Assembly (NCBI GenBank): GCA_001627335.1
Contig: LUPK01000054.1
Coordinates: 62,001-126,000, forward strand
Length of the DNA: 64,000 nt
Direction of reading: 5' to 3'
DNA from: Nocardioides sp. REDSEA-S33_B3
GTDB lineage: Bacteria > Actinomycetota > Actinomycetes > Propionibacteriales > Nocardioidaceae
Below the pieces are notes generated by a model, which was not told where the DNA came from, made no database searches, and worked only from the letters and a program-made list of their open reading frames with translations. Positions 42,378-51,112 of the stretch are shown here, piece by piece. The position numbers and the translations under genes were made by a program. The first letter of the stretch is position 1. Each line of letters opens with the position of its first letter.

Positions 42378-44495
42378 TCAGGCTCCCATCGCGACGCTGG
42401 ACACGGGTGCGGGTGCGGGTGCAGAGGTGGGGGCGGCGGCCGGCTGCTCGCCGACCAGCACGGAGTTCCGCTCGCCGCCGACGACGCCGACCGACCGCAC
42501 CTGGGCGGTGCCGGACAGCTCGGGGTAGGCCAGGACGGCTAGCCGGTCGATGGCCGGGCGGACCAGCCGGCGCACGGCGGCACGCAGCTGCGGCGCGCAC
42601 ACCAGCACGGGGCGGATGTTGTGGTTCTCGGCCTGCACCAGGTGTTGGGCCAGCCCGCCGATGATGGTCTGGGCGGTCACCGGGTCGAGCACGAGCGTGG
42701 CGCCCTGCTCGCCGTGGCGCAGCGACTCCAGGAGCCGCTGCTCGAAGACCGGGTCGAAGCTGAGCACGTGCACGGTCCCGCCGGCGACGTACGGCGCCAC
42801 CACGGCCGGGCCGAGGGCGGTGCGCGCGGCGTCGACGAGGGCGTCGACGTCCTTGGTCTGGGCCGCCTTCAGCGACAGCGCCTCGTAGATCCGGACCAGG
42901 TCGCGGATCGCGATGCCCTCCTCGAGCAGCTGCTGGAGCACCCGCTGGACCTCGCCGAGCGAGAGCAGGGTGGGCGTGAGCTCGTCGACCACGTTGGGGT
43001 GGGTGCGCTTGACGACGTCGGTGAGCAGGCGGACGTCCTCGCGACCCAGGAGCCGGGCGGCGTAGGTGGTGACGACCTGGGAGAGGTGGGTGGTGATGAC
43101 CGCGGAGCGCTCCACGACGGTGGCGCCGGACAGCTCGGCCTGGGCCCGCAGCTCGGCGGGGATCCACTTGGCCTCGAGGCCGAAGACCGGCTCCTTGGTG
43201 GCCTCGCCGGGCAAGGAGCCGAGGAAGTCGCCGATCGCCAGGATGGTGCCCGGGGGCGCCTCGCCACGGGCGACCTCGATGTCGAAGAGCTTGATGGCGT
43301 AGGTGCGGCTGGGCAGCTCGAGGTTGTCGCGCGTGCGGACCAGCGGGACGACGACGCCGAGGTCGCCGGCGATCTTGCGGCGCAGCGCCTTGACCCGCTG
43401 CAGCAGGTCGCCGCCGTGGGCCTGGTCGACCAGGTCGATCATGTCCGCGGCCAGCTCCAGGCCCAGCGGGTCCACCTGGATCTCCTCGGCGAGCTGCTCG
43501 GGGTGGTCGGCGGCGGGTAGCTCGGCGACCTCGTCGGTGGCCTCGACCGCGGCGGGCTCCTCGCGCCCGGCGCGGGCGGAGAGCAGGAGCATCACGCCGC
43601 CGACGACCAGGAAGGGGATCTTCGGCAGGCCGGGGATCAGGCACAGCGCCATCGCCCCGAAGCCGGCGATCTGGAGGGCGTTCTTGTTGCCGGTGATCTG
43701 CTTGACGATGTCGGAGCCCATGTCGGACTCCGCGGCGCTGCGGGTGACGACCAGGCCCGTGGCGACCGACAGCAGCAGCGCCGGGATCTGGCTGACCAGG
43801 CCGTCGCCGACCGTCAGCAGCGAGTAGGTGGACACGGCGTCGCCGGGGGACATCCCGAGCTGGGCCAAGCCGATGGCCATGCCGCCGATGAGGTTGACGA
43901 CCGTGATGAGGATGGCTGCGATCGCGTCGCCCTTGACGAACTTCGAGGCACCGTCCATCGCGCCGTAGAAGTCGGCCTCGGCGTGCACCTCCTGGCGACG
44001 GCGCCGTGCCTCGTCCTCGTCGATGAGCCCGGAGTTGAGGTCGGCGTCGATCGCCATCTGCTTGCCGGGCATGGCGTCGAGGGTGAAGCGGGCCCCGACC
44101 TCGGCCACGCGCTCGGCGCCCTTGGTGATGACGACGAACTGGATGATCAGCAGGATCACGAAGATGATCAGGCCGACGATCAGGGAGCCGCCGACAACGA
44201 AGTGCCCGAAGGTCTCGATCACCTTCCCGGCGTAGCCGTCCAGGAGCACCAGCCGGGTCGCGCTCACGTTGAGCGCCAGCCGGAAGAGCGTCATCACCAG
44301 CAGCACGGCCGGGAACGCGGCGAAGTCCAGGGGGCGCTCGACCGACATCGCGGTGAGCAGCACCAGCAGCGCGCCGGCGATGTTGGCCGCGATCAGCAGG
44401 TCGAGCACGACCGGCGGCAGCGGGACGACGAGCATCACGACGATCATGACGATCCCGACCGGGACGCCGATCTGGGTCAGTCGCTGGAGGGACAT
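42378..44495 (-). CDS. flhA: Flagellar biosynthesis protein FlhA
   Basis: This 705-residue export-gate protein has eight membrane helices in the first half (about residues 10-310) and a large cytoplasmic domain that binds chaperone-substrate complexes. The conserved FHIPEP-type region is present as [20 protein letters not shown], then [34 protein letters not shown] (given in part: [20 protein letters not shown]). Length is normal. It follows flhB after a 76-bp gap (44496-44571) that contains only a CT-rich stretch and an inverted CAGGACGG/CCGTCCTG-like motif. Confidence 0.97.
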   Translation of the reverse strand: [705 protein letters not shown]

Positions 44496-44571
44496 GCGGG
44501 CCTTCCGGGGTCGTGGAGCTCACTCGACCAGCCGTCCTGGCTGCAGCGACGCCCTCCTGGCGTCGGGGGTC

Positions 44572-45750
44572 CTATCGACCGGCGGGCACGGCACCTGAGG
44601 GGTTCGGCCCGGCCGTCGCGCCGGCCGTGGGGGTCCGGCGGCGACGTGCCCCGGCGTGCGGCACGTCCGGCAGGGCGGCCTCGCCGCGCGGGGAGCGGTG
44701 GGTGCCGGCGTACGACCCACGCTGACGGCGGCTGATGACGAACGCGAGCACGTGCGCCACCGCGGCGAAGAGCTCGGTGGGGATCTCCATCCCGACCTCG
44801 GTGGAGCGGTGGAGGGCGCGGGCGAGCGGGACGTCCTGGACCAGGGGTACGCCGGCGTCGGTGGCCACCTCGCGGATCCGTGCCGCCACCACGCCGGCCC
44901 CGCGCGCCACGACGACCGGGGCGCCGCGCTCGGGCTGGTAGCGCAGGGCGACCGCGACGTGCGTGGGGTTGACCAGCACGACGTCGGACTCCATCACGTC
45001 GGCGATCATCCGGTTGCGGGCGTTGGCCAGCTGGCGCGAGCGGATCTGGCCCTTGAGCATCGGGTCGCCCTCGGCCTGCTTGTGCTCGTCCTTGACCTCC
45101 TGCTTGGTCATGTTCGTGGCCTTGGTGATGCGCCGCCGCGCCATGAGGTAGTCCAGGGCGCCCATCGCCACGCCCGCCAGCGCGACGTTGCGCAGCATCG
45201 AGAAGGCGTGGTCGCTGCCGACCGAGATCGCCGCGGTCAGCGGGACGAGCCCGCCGATCATCGGGATCAGCGTGGAGACGGTCTGGTAGACCAGCCCGGT
45301 CACCAGCAGGGTCTTGATCAGCATCTTGGCCAGCTCCCACCAGGCCTGCGGACCGAACATCCGCTTGGCGCCCTTGAGCAGGCTGAGCTTGCCGAGGTCG
45401 GGCTTCATCATCTTCGAGGCGACGTAGAGACCGCCCTGGGCCAGCGTGATCGCGGTGCTGAGGACCAGCACCGTGCCGCCGAGGACGACCAGGGTCAGGA
45501 ACGCCGCCATGCCCGCGTCGCGGAACAGGGCCGAGGCCACCTCGACGCTGGGGTCCTCCAGCGCCCGCAGGCACCGGGTCATCAGCCCGGTGATCGAGTC
45601 GGCCTGGTAGCGCAGCGCCGGCGGCAGGGCCAGGGTGACCAGGAACAGGCTGATCCACCCGCCGAGCTCGGCGGTGCGGGCGACCTGTCCCTCCTTGCGC
45701 GACTCCTTGCGCTTCTTCGGGGTCGCCTTCTCGGTCTTCTCACCGGCCAC
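44572..45750 (-). CDS. flhB: Flagellar export gate switch protein FlhB
   Basis: The 392-residue protein has the basic N-terminus EKTEKATPKKRKESRKEGQV, four membrane helices (about 30-215) and a cytoplasmic domain. That domain carries the self-cleavage site NPTH (about residues 261-264), which cuts between Asn and Pro to switch export from hook to filament substrates. The C-terminal tail (about 345-392) is Pro/Arg/Ala-rich and longer than in many homologues. FliK, encoded upstream, is its expected partner in the switch. Confidence 0.97.
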   Translation of the reverse strand: MAGEKTEKATPKKRKESRKEGQVARTAELGGWISLFLVTLALPPALRYQADSITGLMTRCLRALEDPSVEVASALFRDAGMAAFLTLVVLGGTVLVLSTAITLAQGGLYVASKMMKPDLGKLSLLKGAKRMFGPQAWWELAKMLIKTLLVTGLVYQTVSTLIPMIGGLVPLTAAISVGSDHAFSMLRNVALAGVAMGALDYLMARRRITKATNMTKQEVKDEHKQAEGDPMLKGQIRSRQLANARNRMIADVMESDVVLVNPTHVAVALRYQPERGAPVVVARGAGVVAARIREVATDAGVPLVQDVPLARALHRSTEVGMEIPTELFAAVAHVLAFVISRRQRGSYAGTHRSPRGEAALPDVPHAGARRRRTPTAGATAGPNPSGAVPAGR

Positions 45751-45765
45751 GGGTGCTCACCTGCC

Positions 45766-46530
45766 TCAGCCGCCCATCAGGGCGGCCATCGCCCGCATCG
45801 CGTGGTCGACGACCCGCTCGACGACCGTGATGAGCACCGGGAAGCTCAGGCCCACCAGGACCAGGGTCATCCCGATCTTGGCCGGGAACATCACGTTCAG
45901 GGCGTTGAGCTGGGGGGCGACCTTGGTCATCAGCGCAAGCCCGAGGTCGGAGACGAAGAGGACCGCGATCATCGGCAGCGCCACCTGCACCGAGATGACC
46001 ACGAACAGGGTGAAGATCCGGGTGAGCAGCCCGGGGCCGTCGGTGACCTGCGGCATCTCGCCGACCGGCACCAGGTCGAAGGTGCGCAGCAGGCCGCCGA
46101 TGACCAGCAGGTGCCCGCCGCTGGCGAAGAGCAGCATCGTGAACAGCCACTGGTGGAAGGTGCCGAAGACGGTGCTGCCCTGCTGGCCCAGCGGGTCGAA
46201 GCCCTGCGCGAGCGCGAAGCCGCCGAAGACGTCGACCAGGCTGCCGGCCGCCGCGACCGCCGCGAACATCAGCGAGGTGACGAAGCCCAGCGCGGCTCCG
46301 GTGGCCGCCTGGGTGACCACCGTGACGACCAGGCCGGGCAGGCTGGTCGGCACCTCCGCCTGCGCCAGCGACGGGGCGATGACCAGCGCCAGGCCGAGGC
46401 TGAGAATGACCTTGACCATCGTCGGCACCGCCCGCGTCGAGAACGGCGGCACGACCACCAGCCAGGCCACGATGCGCACCGAGGCCAGGAGGTAGGCCAG
46501 CAGCGGCTCGCCGGCGAGGGTGACGTACAC
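45766..46530 (-). CDS. fliR: Flagellar biosynthetic protein FliR
   Basis: This 254-residue gate component has about six membrane helices. Family features include VRIVAWLVVVPPFSTRAVP near the N-terminus, GALGFVTSLMFAA-like helices, ALAQGFDPLGQQGSTVFGTF and a final PVLITVVERVVDHAMRAM. The GTG at 46530 is the best start because it yields the normal N-terminus (VYVTLAGEP) and an AGGAA lies shortly upstream; the frame is open further but without similarity. It sits between fliQ and flhB in the standard order. Confidence 0.93.
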   Translation of the reverse strand: MYVTLAGEPLLAYLLASVRIVAWLVVVPPFSTRAVPTMVKVILSLGLALVIAPSLAQAEVPTSLPGLVVTVVTQAATGAALGFVTSLMFAAVAAAGSLVDVFGGFALAQGFDPLGQQGSTVFGTFHQWLFTMLLFASGGHLLVIGGLLRTFDLVPVGEMPQVTDGPGLLTRIFTLFVVISVQVALPMIAVLFVSDLGLALMTKVAPQLNALNVMFPAKIGMTLVLVGLSFPVLITVVERVVDHAMRAMAALMGG

Positions 46531-46553
46531 GGGTCGGTTCCTGGGTGCGCGCG

Positions 46554-46823
46554 TCAGGCCAGCAGGCCGGGGATCATCGCGAACAGGTCCTGGGTGAAGT
46601 TGATGAGCGTCTGCAGCATCCAGTTGCCCGAGGCGACCAGGGCGGCGCCGACGGCGACCACCTTGGGCACGAACGCCAGGGTGAACTCCTGGATCTGCGT
46701 CATCGACTGGAACAGCGACACCGTGAAGCCGACCGAGAGCGCCGTGAGGAGGATCGGCGCGGACAGCTTCAGCGCCACCTCCATGGTGAGGGTGGCGATC
46801 TCGATGACCGTGGTGTCGTTCAT
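46554..46823 (-). CDS. fliQ: Flagellar biosynthetic protein FliQ
   Basis: The 89-residue protein has two membrane helices and the typical LKLSAPILLTALSVGFTVSL ... QSMTQIQEFTLAFVPK pattern. It is part of the FliPQR export channel. Order and length match the family. An 84-bp gap separates it from fliP; nothing notable is seen there beyond a GGAGG ribosome site. Confidence 0.96.
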   Translation of the reverse strand: MNDTTVIEIATLTMEVALKLSAPILLTALSVGFTVSLFQSMTQIQEFTLAFVPKVVAVGAALVASGNWMLQTLINFTQDLFAMIPGLLA

Positions 46824-46907
46824 GGGGTCCTCCGGGGAGCCGGGGCCGACACGTCGTGGCGGGCCCGGATGGCTGGTCTGTCGGGGGCGCTGGCGGCCTC
46901 ACGGCCG

Positions 46908-47855
46908 CTAGGCATAGCTCTGGACCAGACTCGTGATGATCAGCGCCCATCCGTCGACGAGGACGAAGAGCAGCAGCTTGAAGGGCAGCGACACCATCAC
47001 CGGCGGCATCATCATCATGCCCAGCGCCATCAGCGCCCCGCTCACGACGATGTCGATGACCAGGAACGGGATGAAGATGATGAAGCCGATGATGAAGGCC
47101 TGCTTGAGTTCGCTGATGATGAACGCCGGCACCAGCGTCGACATCGGCACCTCGGCCCGGTTGGCCGGGAGGTCGCGACGCGCGACGTTGGTCAGCAGGG
47201 CCAGCTCCTCGTCGCCGGTCTGGTCGAGCATGAACTCCCGCAGCGGCTCCACCCCCGACTCGTAGGCGGCCGCCGCGTTCTTCTGACCGTCGAGGTAGGG
47301 CTGCAGGCCCTCGTCGTTCACCTGGCTCAGGACCGGCGCCATGATGAAGACGCTCAAGAACAACGCCAGTCCGGCGAGCACCTGGTTGGGCGGGGTCTGC
47401 TGCAGGCCCAGCGCGTTCCGGGTCAGGCCCAGCACCACCAGGATCTTGGTGAAGCTGGTGCAGGTCAGCAGGATCGCCGGGGCCAGCGAGAGCAGGGTCA
47501 GGGTCAGCAGGAGCGTCACCGACGAGCTCGGCTTGTCGGTGAGGCCCTCGACGTCGATGACGACGCTGTCGGCGCCGGTCTCGTCGGCACCCTGGTTGCC
47601 GCGGTTGCGACCGTTGCCGCCCTGGGTCTGCTCGGCGTCGGGTGCGGTGGGCTGCGGGGCTGCCTGGACCTGGGCCTGGACCTGGACCTGGGCCTGGGCC
47701 TGGGCAGTCGCGAGGCCGGGGGCGGCAGCGGCCTGGCCGGTCGTCCCGACCGTCACCAGCAGCAGCGCCAGCGGCGCCAGCAGGGAGACCACCAGGGCGC
47801 GGACGAGGGTCGAGGGGGAGCCCGGGTGACGGCGGACGGTGCGGCTGCTGGTCAT
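46908..47855 (-). CDS. fliP: Flagellar biosynthetic protein FliP
   Basis: This 315-residue channel component has a signal peptide (about residues 1-48) and an unusual linker with alternating Gln (AQAQAQVQVQAQVQAA, about 50-66). The conserved domain follows: LTLTLLSLAPAILLTCTSFT, RNALGLQQTPPNQVLAGLAL, IISELKQAFIIGFIIFIPFL and MMMMPPVMVSLPFKLLLFVL. The ATG at 47855 is preferred over the GTG at 47864 because GAGAGG is correctly spaced for the ATG. The Gln-rich linker comes from a 6-bp repeat and is expendable by position, between signal and core. Confidence 0.95.
   Translation of the reverse strand: MTSSRTVRRHPGSPSTLVRALVVSLLAPLALLLVTVGTTGQAAAAPGLATAQAQAQVQVQAQVQAAPQPTAPDAEQTQGGNGRNRGNQGADETGADSVVIDVEGLTDKPSSSVTLLLTLTLLSLAPAILLTCTSFTKILVVLGLTRNALGLQQTPPNQVLAGLALFLSVFIMAPVLSQVNDEGLQPYLDGQKNAAAAYESGVEPLREFMLDQTGDEELALLTNVARRDLPANRAEVPMSTLVPAFIISELKQAFIIGFIIFIPFLVIDIVVSGALMALGMMMMPPVMVSLPFKLLLFVLVDGWALIITSLVQSYA
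47663..47704 (-). repeat. Hexanucleotide repeat in the fliP linker
   Basis: Seven consecutive units CCTGGR (plus strand) encode alternating Gln with Val or Ala on the minus strand. Being a multiple of three it can change copy number without breaking fliP. Confidence 0.85.
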
Positions 47856-47962
47856 CGGGTTCACCTCTCTCTGCAGGTCGGGGCTGGTCAGGGCCGGTCA
47901 GGGTCGGTCAGGGCATGGCGGGTCGGGGGCCGGTGGGTTCACCGGTCCCCGGGCCGCGGTGG

Positions 47963-48248
47963 TCAGGAGGCGCGGCGGGTGACGGCGCGGTAGGCCTGAC
48001 GCCAGGTCGTGGGCGAGAGCACCGACCCGCTGAGCGCACCCTCGGGTGCGAGCCCCGCCTCGGGCACCGGCCGCGAGGTCGGCGCCGTGGTGCGGGCGGC
48101 GGTGCTGCTGCCGGCCTGCAGCTGCGCGGAGAGCAGCGCCGCACGCAGGGCGGCGAGGTCAGCGGCGGACGGGCCGGCCGGCGCTGCGGCGACGGTCGGC
48201 TGGGCCGGGGCGACCGGGGCAGCCGGGGCCGCCTCGGTGGGAGGCGAA
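47963..48248 (-). pseudogene. Out-of-frame 3' segment of fliO
   Basis: Shifted by one base relative to fliO, this frame encodes PPTEAAPAAPVAPAQPTVAA, then SAADLAALRAALLSAQLQAG and TTWRQAYRAVTRRAS with normal codon use, up to a TGA at 47963. In the fliO frame the same DNA gives a Gly/Pro/Arg-rich tail. A one-base insertion (or a two-base loss) near 48236-48260, by mutation or sequencing error, would explain both. The original protein would be about 296 residues. Confidence 0.5.
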
Positions 48249-48854
48249 AGCGGCGTACGACGGGTCCTCGGGGAGGAACGGGTCCTCCTCGTCGGAGGCG
48301 GTCGGCTGCGCGGGGGCCGGGGCTGGAACGACGGGCGCGGCGTAGGCGGCCGCGGCCGCGGCGGGGGACGTGGCCGGAGCGGCGTGCGTCGGCGGACGGT
48401 GGCCGAAGAGCTCCTCGAGGGTGACCTGGTCGGGCTCGGCGAGCAGCGCCTCCAGCGAGGGCAGCGAGTCGTACGCCGCCGGGTCGATCGACCCGGTCTC
48501 ACCGGCCAGAAGGGCGGTGAGCTCGTCGCCGGTCAGGTCCTCGGCCAGGTCGTCGGACTGCTCGTCGTGCTCGGCGGCCGCCTCGGCAGCGCTGTCCTCC
48601 TCCGCGCTGAAGGCGTCGGGGTCGAGCTCGGTGAGCACGTTGACCTGCTGGTCGGTGCTGCCGAGCACCAGCACCCGGCCGGCGACCGAGACGACCGAGA
48701 CGGACGCGGACTTGCTCAGCGCCTGGCGGTGCAGGACCTCGATCGGCGACCCGGCCCTGCCGTGCAGCCGACGCGCGGCGACCCGGCTGATCAGGATCAG
48801 CAGCCCGACGACGACCGCCAGGCTGAACACCATCCGCAGCAGCAGCTCTCCCAT
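48159..48854 (-). CDS. fliO: Flagellar biosynthetic protein FliO, probably frameshifted near the 3' end
   Basis: The 231-residue frame opens with one membrane helix (about residues 6-24) and the FliO/MopB core: ARRLHGRAGSPIEVLHRQAL and VSVVSVAGRVLVLGSTDQQVNVL-type strands. A long acidic, then Ala/Pro-rich region follows, as usual for actinobacterial FliO. The core is intact, so assembly of the FliPQR channel may still be assisted. From about residue 203 onward the frame turns to a Gly/Pro/Arg-rich sequence while the neighbouring frame looks coding down to 47963, indicating a frameshift. It lies between fliN and fliP as expected. Confidence 0.85.
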   Translation of the reverse strand: MGELLLRMVFSLAVVVGLLILISRVAARRLHGRAGSPIEVLHRQALSKSASVSVVSVAGRVLVLGSTDQQVNVLTELDPDAFSAEEDSAAEAAAEHDEQSDDLAEDLTGDELTALLAGETGSIDPAAYDSLPSLEALLAEPDQVTLEELFGHRPPTHAAPATSPAAAAAAYAAPVVPAPAPAQPTASDEEDPFLPEDPSYAAFASHRGGPGCPGRPGPADRRRSAGRPVRR

Positions 48855-48879
48855 GGTTCTCTCCCCCCTCGTACGCGGA

Positions 48880-49806
48880 TCAGACCGCGGCGCTCTGGTC
48901 TATGATCTCGGTGATCCGGAGGCCGAAGTCCTCGTCGACGACCACCACCTCGCCCCGGGCGATGAGCCGACCGTTGACCAGCAGGTCCGCCGGGCTGCCG
49001 GCGGCCCGGTCCAGGGCGAGCACGGCTCCGGGCGTCAGGGCGAGCAGGTCACGCACGGACATCCGGGTGCGACCGAGCTCGACGGTGACCTCCATCTCGA
49101 CCCCGTGCAGCATCTCGATGCCGCGGCGGCCGGTGGCGATCGAGCGGACGTTGCCCTCGACCGGCGGGCCGGGCACGGGCGGCAGGGTCGGCTGGGCGAT
49201 CGAGCCGTGCCCAGCACCCGCGCCCGTCGACCCACCCATGGACTCGTCCACGGACCCACCCAGCGCCTCGCCGATCGCCTCACCGAGGGTCGACGGGGCG
49301 TCGGTCGCGCCGGCGGCCGGTGCCGCTGGCGTCGCCGTCGAGGCAGGGGCGGTCGCCCGCTCCGCCACCTGCAGCGTCGAGTCGGGCACCAGCACGGCGG
49401 CGAAGATCGTGCTGCCCATCAGCGGGACGGCGGTGAAGTCGCCGCCCATGTCGGTGACGACGTCGTCGAGGTCGACGGTGCGGCCGGCCTGGGCGGTGCC
49501 GCCCAGCGCGGCGGCCGCGGCGTCGAGTGCGGGCTGCACGGCGGCGGCCAGGTCCAGCTCCCCCATGGGGCTGGAGGACAGCGCCGAGGTCAGCTCGTCG
49601 GCGACGAGCACGCCCACCCGGCCACTGATGGCGCCGCCGAGGTCGGCGACCACTGCGGCGGAGAAGAGCGACGTGACGTGCTCGGTGCCCGGCTGCGGCG
49701 TCCCGGGCTCCAGCTGCTCGGACGACGGCAGGATCGCGGCCAGCGCGGCGGCAGCCGTCGTGGCGACCGCGTCGTGCGGGCCGGGGACGATCGGGGCGGC
49801 GGTCAT
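48880..49806 (-). CDS. fliN: Flagellar motor switch protein FliN (FliY-like, long form)
   Basis: The 308-residue protein has an N-terminal domain (about 1-150) resembling the CheC-like half of FliY. An Ala/Gly/Ser-rich linker and a C-terminal SPOA domain (about 225-305) follow, with MLHGVEMEVTVELGRTRMSV, LLALTPGAVLALDRAAGSP and VNGRLIARGEVVVVDEDFG. I do not see the paired Glu-Asn residues of CheC phosphatases, so the N-terminal domain is probably structural. FliN forms the lower C-ring with FliM and binds FliH at the export gate. Its ATG overlaps the fliM stop. Confidence 0.94.
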   Translation of the reverse strand: MTAAPIVPGPHDAVATTAAAALAAILPSSEQLEPGTPQPGTEHVTSLFSAAVVADLGGAISGRVGVLVADELTSALSSSPMGELDLAAAVQPALDAAAAALGGTAQAGRTVDLDDVVTDMGGDFTAVPLMGSTIFAAVLVPDSTLQVAERATAPASTATPAAPAAGATDAPSTLGEAIGEALGGSVDESMGGSTGAGAGHGSIAQPTLPPVPGPPVEGNVRSIATGRRGIEMLHGVEMEVTVELGRTRMSVRDLLALTPGAVLALDRAAGSPADLLVNGRLIARGEVVVVDEDFGLRITEIIDQSAAV

Positions 49807-50942
49807 CGGAGCTCCTGCAGGGTGAGGGTCGGGTCGTCGAGGCCGGTGGGGGCACCCGGCGGGAAGCCGGGGGGAAGGTCGCGAGCAACGTCGGGGGGCA
49901 GCCCCGCGGCGAGGTCGGTCACCTGGTGCACCGGGGTGGGGGGAGCGGGCTGGTGGGCGCCGCCGCCGCTGAGCTCGGCGAGCTCATCGGGCGACGTCGG
50001 ACGGGCGGCCACGATCAGGGCGGCGAGCCGCTCGCCCTGGGTGCCGGGGGTGGCGTGGGCGAAGGCCTCGTCGTCGACGGTGATGTCGAGCGGGGCCGAG
50101 GCGGGGTGACCGAGCCGGAGCACGTCGCCGATGCTCAGGCTCGACAGCAGCGCCGGGTCGACGAAGCTGGAGCGGAACCGGACGCTCACGTCGACGGGCA
50201 CGTCGGTGAAGCTGCGCTGGAGGACCTGGGCGGCCTCCGCGCGCTGGGCACGCTCCCGGTTCGACACGGGGGCCGGTGCGGCCGCGGCGGCGAGGTGCGG
50301 GTGCAGGCCGCTGAAGGGCAGGCAGACCGACATCTCGAACGGCACGTCGTCGATGCGCAGCTCCATCTCCATGACGACCATGACGTCGGCGGGGCCGGCG
50401 ACCTGGGCGAACTGGGGGCTGTACTCGACGCCGGTGACCTCGGGGTCCATCGCCACGATGGCGGCCAGGGAGTAGCGCATCTCGCGCAGCAGCCGCTCGA
50501 CGAGGCCGCGCACGACGCCCGACTCGATCTCGGTCAGCGGCCGCTTGGGCTGGGTCCGGGAGCCGGGCCCGCCGAGCATGTGGTCCACGCACGACATCAC
50601 CGCGTCCAGCGGCAGGTGCAGGACACCGCGACCGGGCATCGGCTCGGTGGTGAAGAGGGTGAGGTAGGTCAGCTGGTCCAGGCTGTCGACGTACTCGGCG
50701 TAGGAGCGCTGGTCGATGGTGCGCATCGAGACCGCGCACACCGAGCGCAGCGCGCTGGTGAAGACGGTGGTGGCCTGGCGGGTGAAGCCGTCGAAGCCGA
50801 GCTGGAGGATCCGCTGGTGCTCACGCGAGAGCTGGATGGGGCGACGGAAGTCGTAGGGCACGACGTCCGCGCCGCCGCGACGGCGCGACCGGCCGCCGGA
50901 GGTCGGTCCGGGGGCGGCCGGCAGGCTCGACGGGAGGCTCAC
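49803..50942 (-). CDS. fliM: Flagellar motor switch protein FliM
   Basis: This protein (379 residues from the GTG at 50942) has the FliM middle domain: PYDFRRPIQLSREHQRILQL, ALRSVCAVSMRTIDQRSYAEY and LPLDAVMSCVDHMLGGPGS. A C-terminal SPOA domain (VPVDVSVRFRSSFVDPALLS) follows. The C-terminal tail is Pro-rich. The very N-terminal CheY-binding peptide of enterobacterial FliM is not obvious; the start is uncertain because a TTG 39 bp upstream and an AGGAGAGG that fits neither perfectly are also present. The gene has its own upstream region (50943-51112) with hairpins and a palindrome. Confidence 0.92.
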   Translation of the reverse strand: MSLPSSLPAAPGPTSGGRSRRRGGADVVPYDFRRPIQLSREHQRILQLGFDGFTRQATTVFTSALRSVCAVSMRTIDQRSYAEYVDSLDQLTYLTLFTTEPMPGRGVLHLPLDAVMSCVDHMLGGPGSRTQPKRPLTEIESGVVRGLVERLLREMRYSLAAIVAMDPEVTGVEYSPQFAQVAGPADVMVVMEMELRIDDVPFEMSVCLPFSGLHPHLAAAAAPAPVSNRERAQRAEAAQVLQRSFTDVPVDVSVRFRSSFVDPALLSSLSIGDVLRLGHPASAPLDITVDDEAFAHATPGTQGERLAALIVAARPTSPDELAELSGGGAHQPAPPTPVHQVTDLAAGLPPDVARDLPPGFPPGAPTGLDDPTLTLQELR

Positions 50943-51024
50943 GTTGCCCCGATCGGCCGTCCATGGCCTCTCCTGAGACAACCGGCTGCCGCAACGTGCG
51001 CCGCCAGCGGGCTCAGGCGTGGAA

Positions 51025-51042
51025 ATAGTCCGTTCGGACTAT
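51025..51042 (-). promoter_or_regulatory. Palindrome upstream of fliM
   Basis: ATAGTCCG-TT-CGGACTAT is a perfect 8-bp inverted repeat about 85 bp before the fliM start. It lies just downstream of two terminator-like hairpins, at an internal break of the flagellar operon. An operator for a second promoter is plausible. Confidence 0.5.
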
Positions 51043-51047
51043 GCCCG

Positions 51048-51096
51048 GGGACCGGTTTCCTGCCCGGTCCCGGGTGACGTCCCGCCGTTCGGCGGG
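51048..51096 (-). terminator. Two tandem hairpins between fliL and fliM
   Basis: CCCGCCG-TT-CGGCGGG (51081-51096) and GGGACCGG-N8-CCGGTCCC (51048-51071) follow the fliL stop on the minus strand within 17 bp. No T-runs are present. They should reduce read-through from motAB-fliL into fliM. Confidence 0.55.
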
Positions 51097-51112
51097 AGTG
51101 CGCCCTGCGGCG

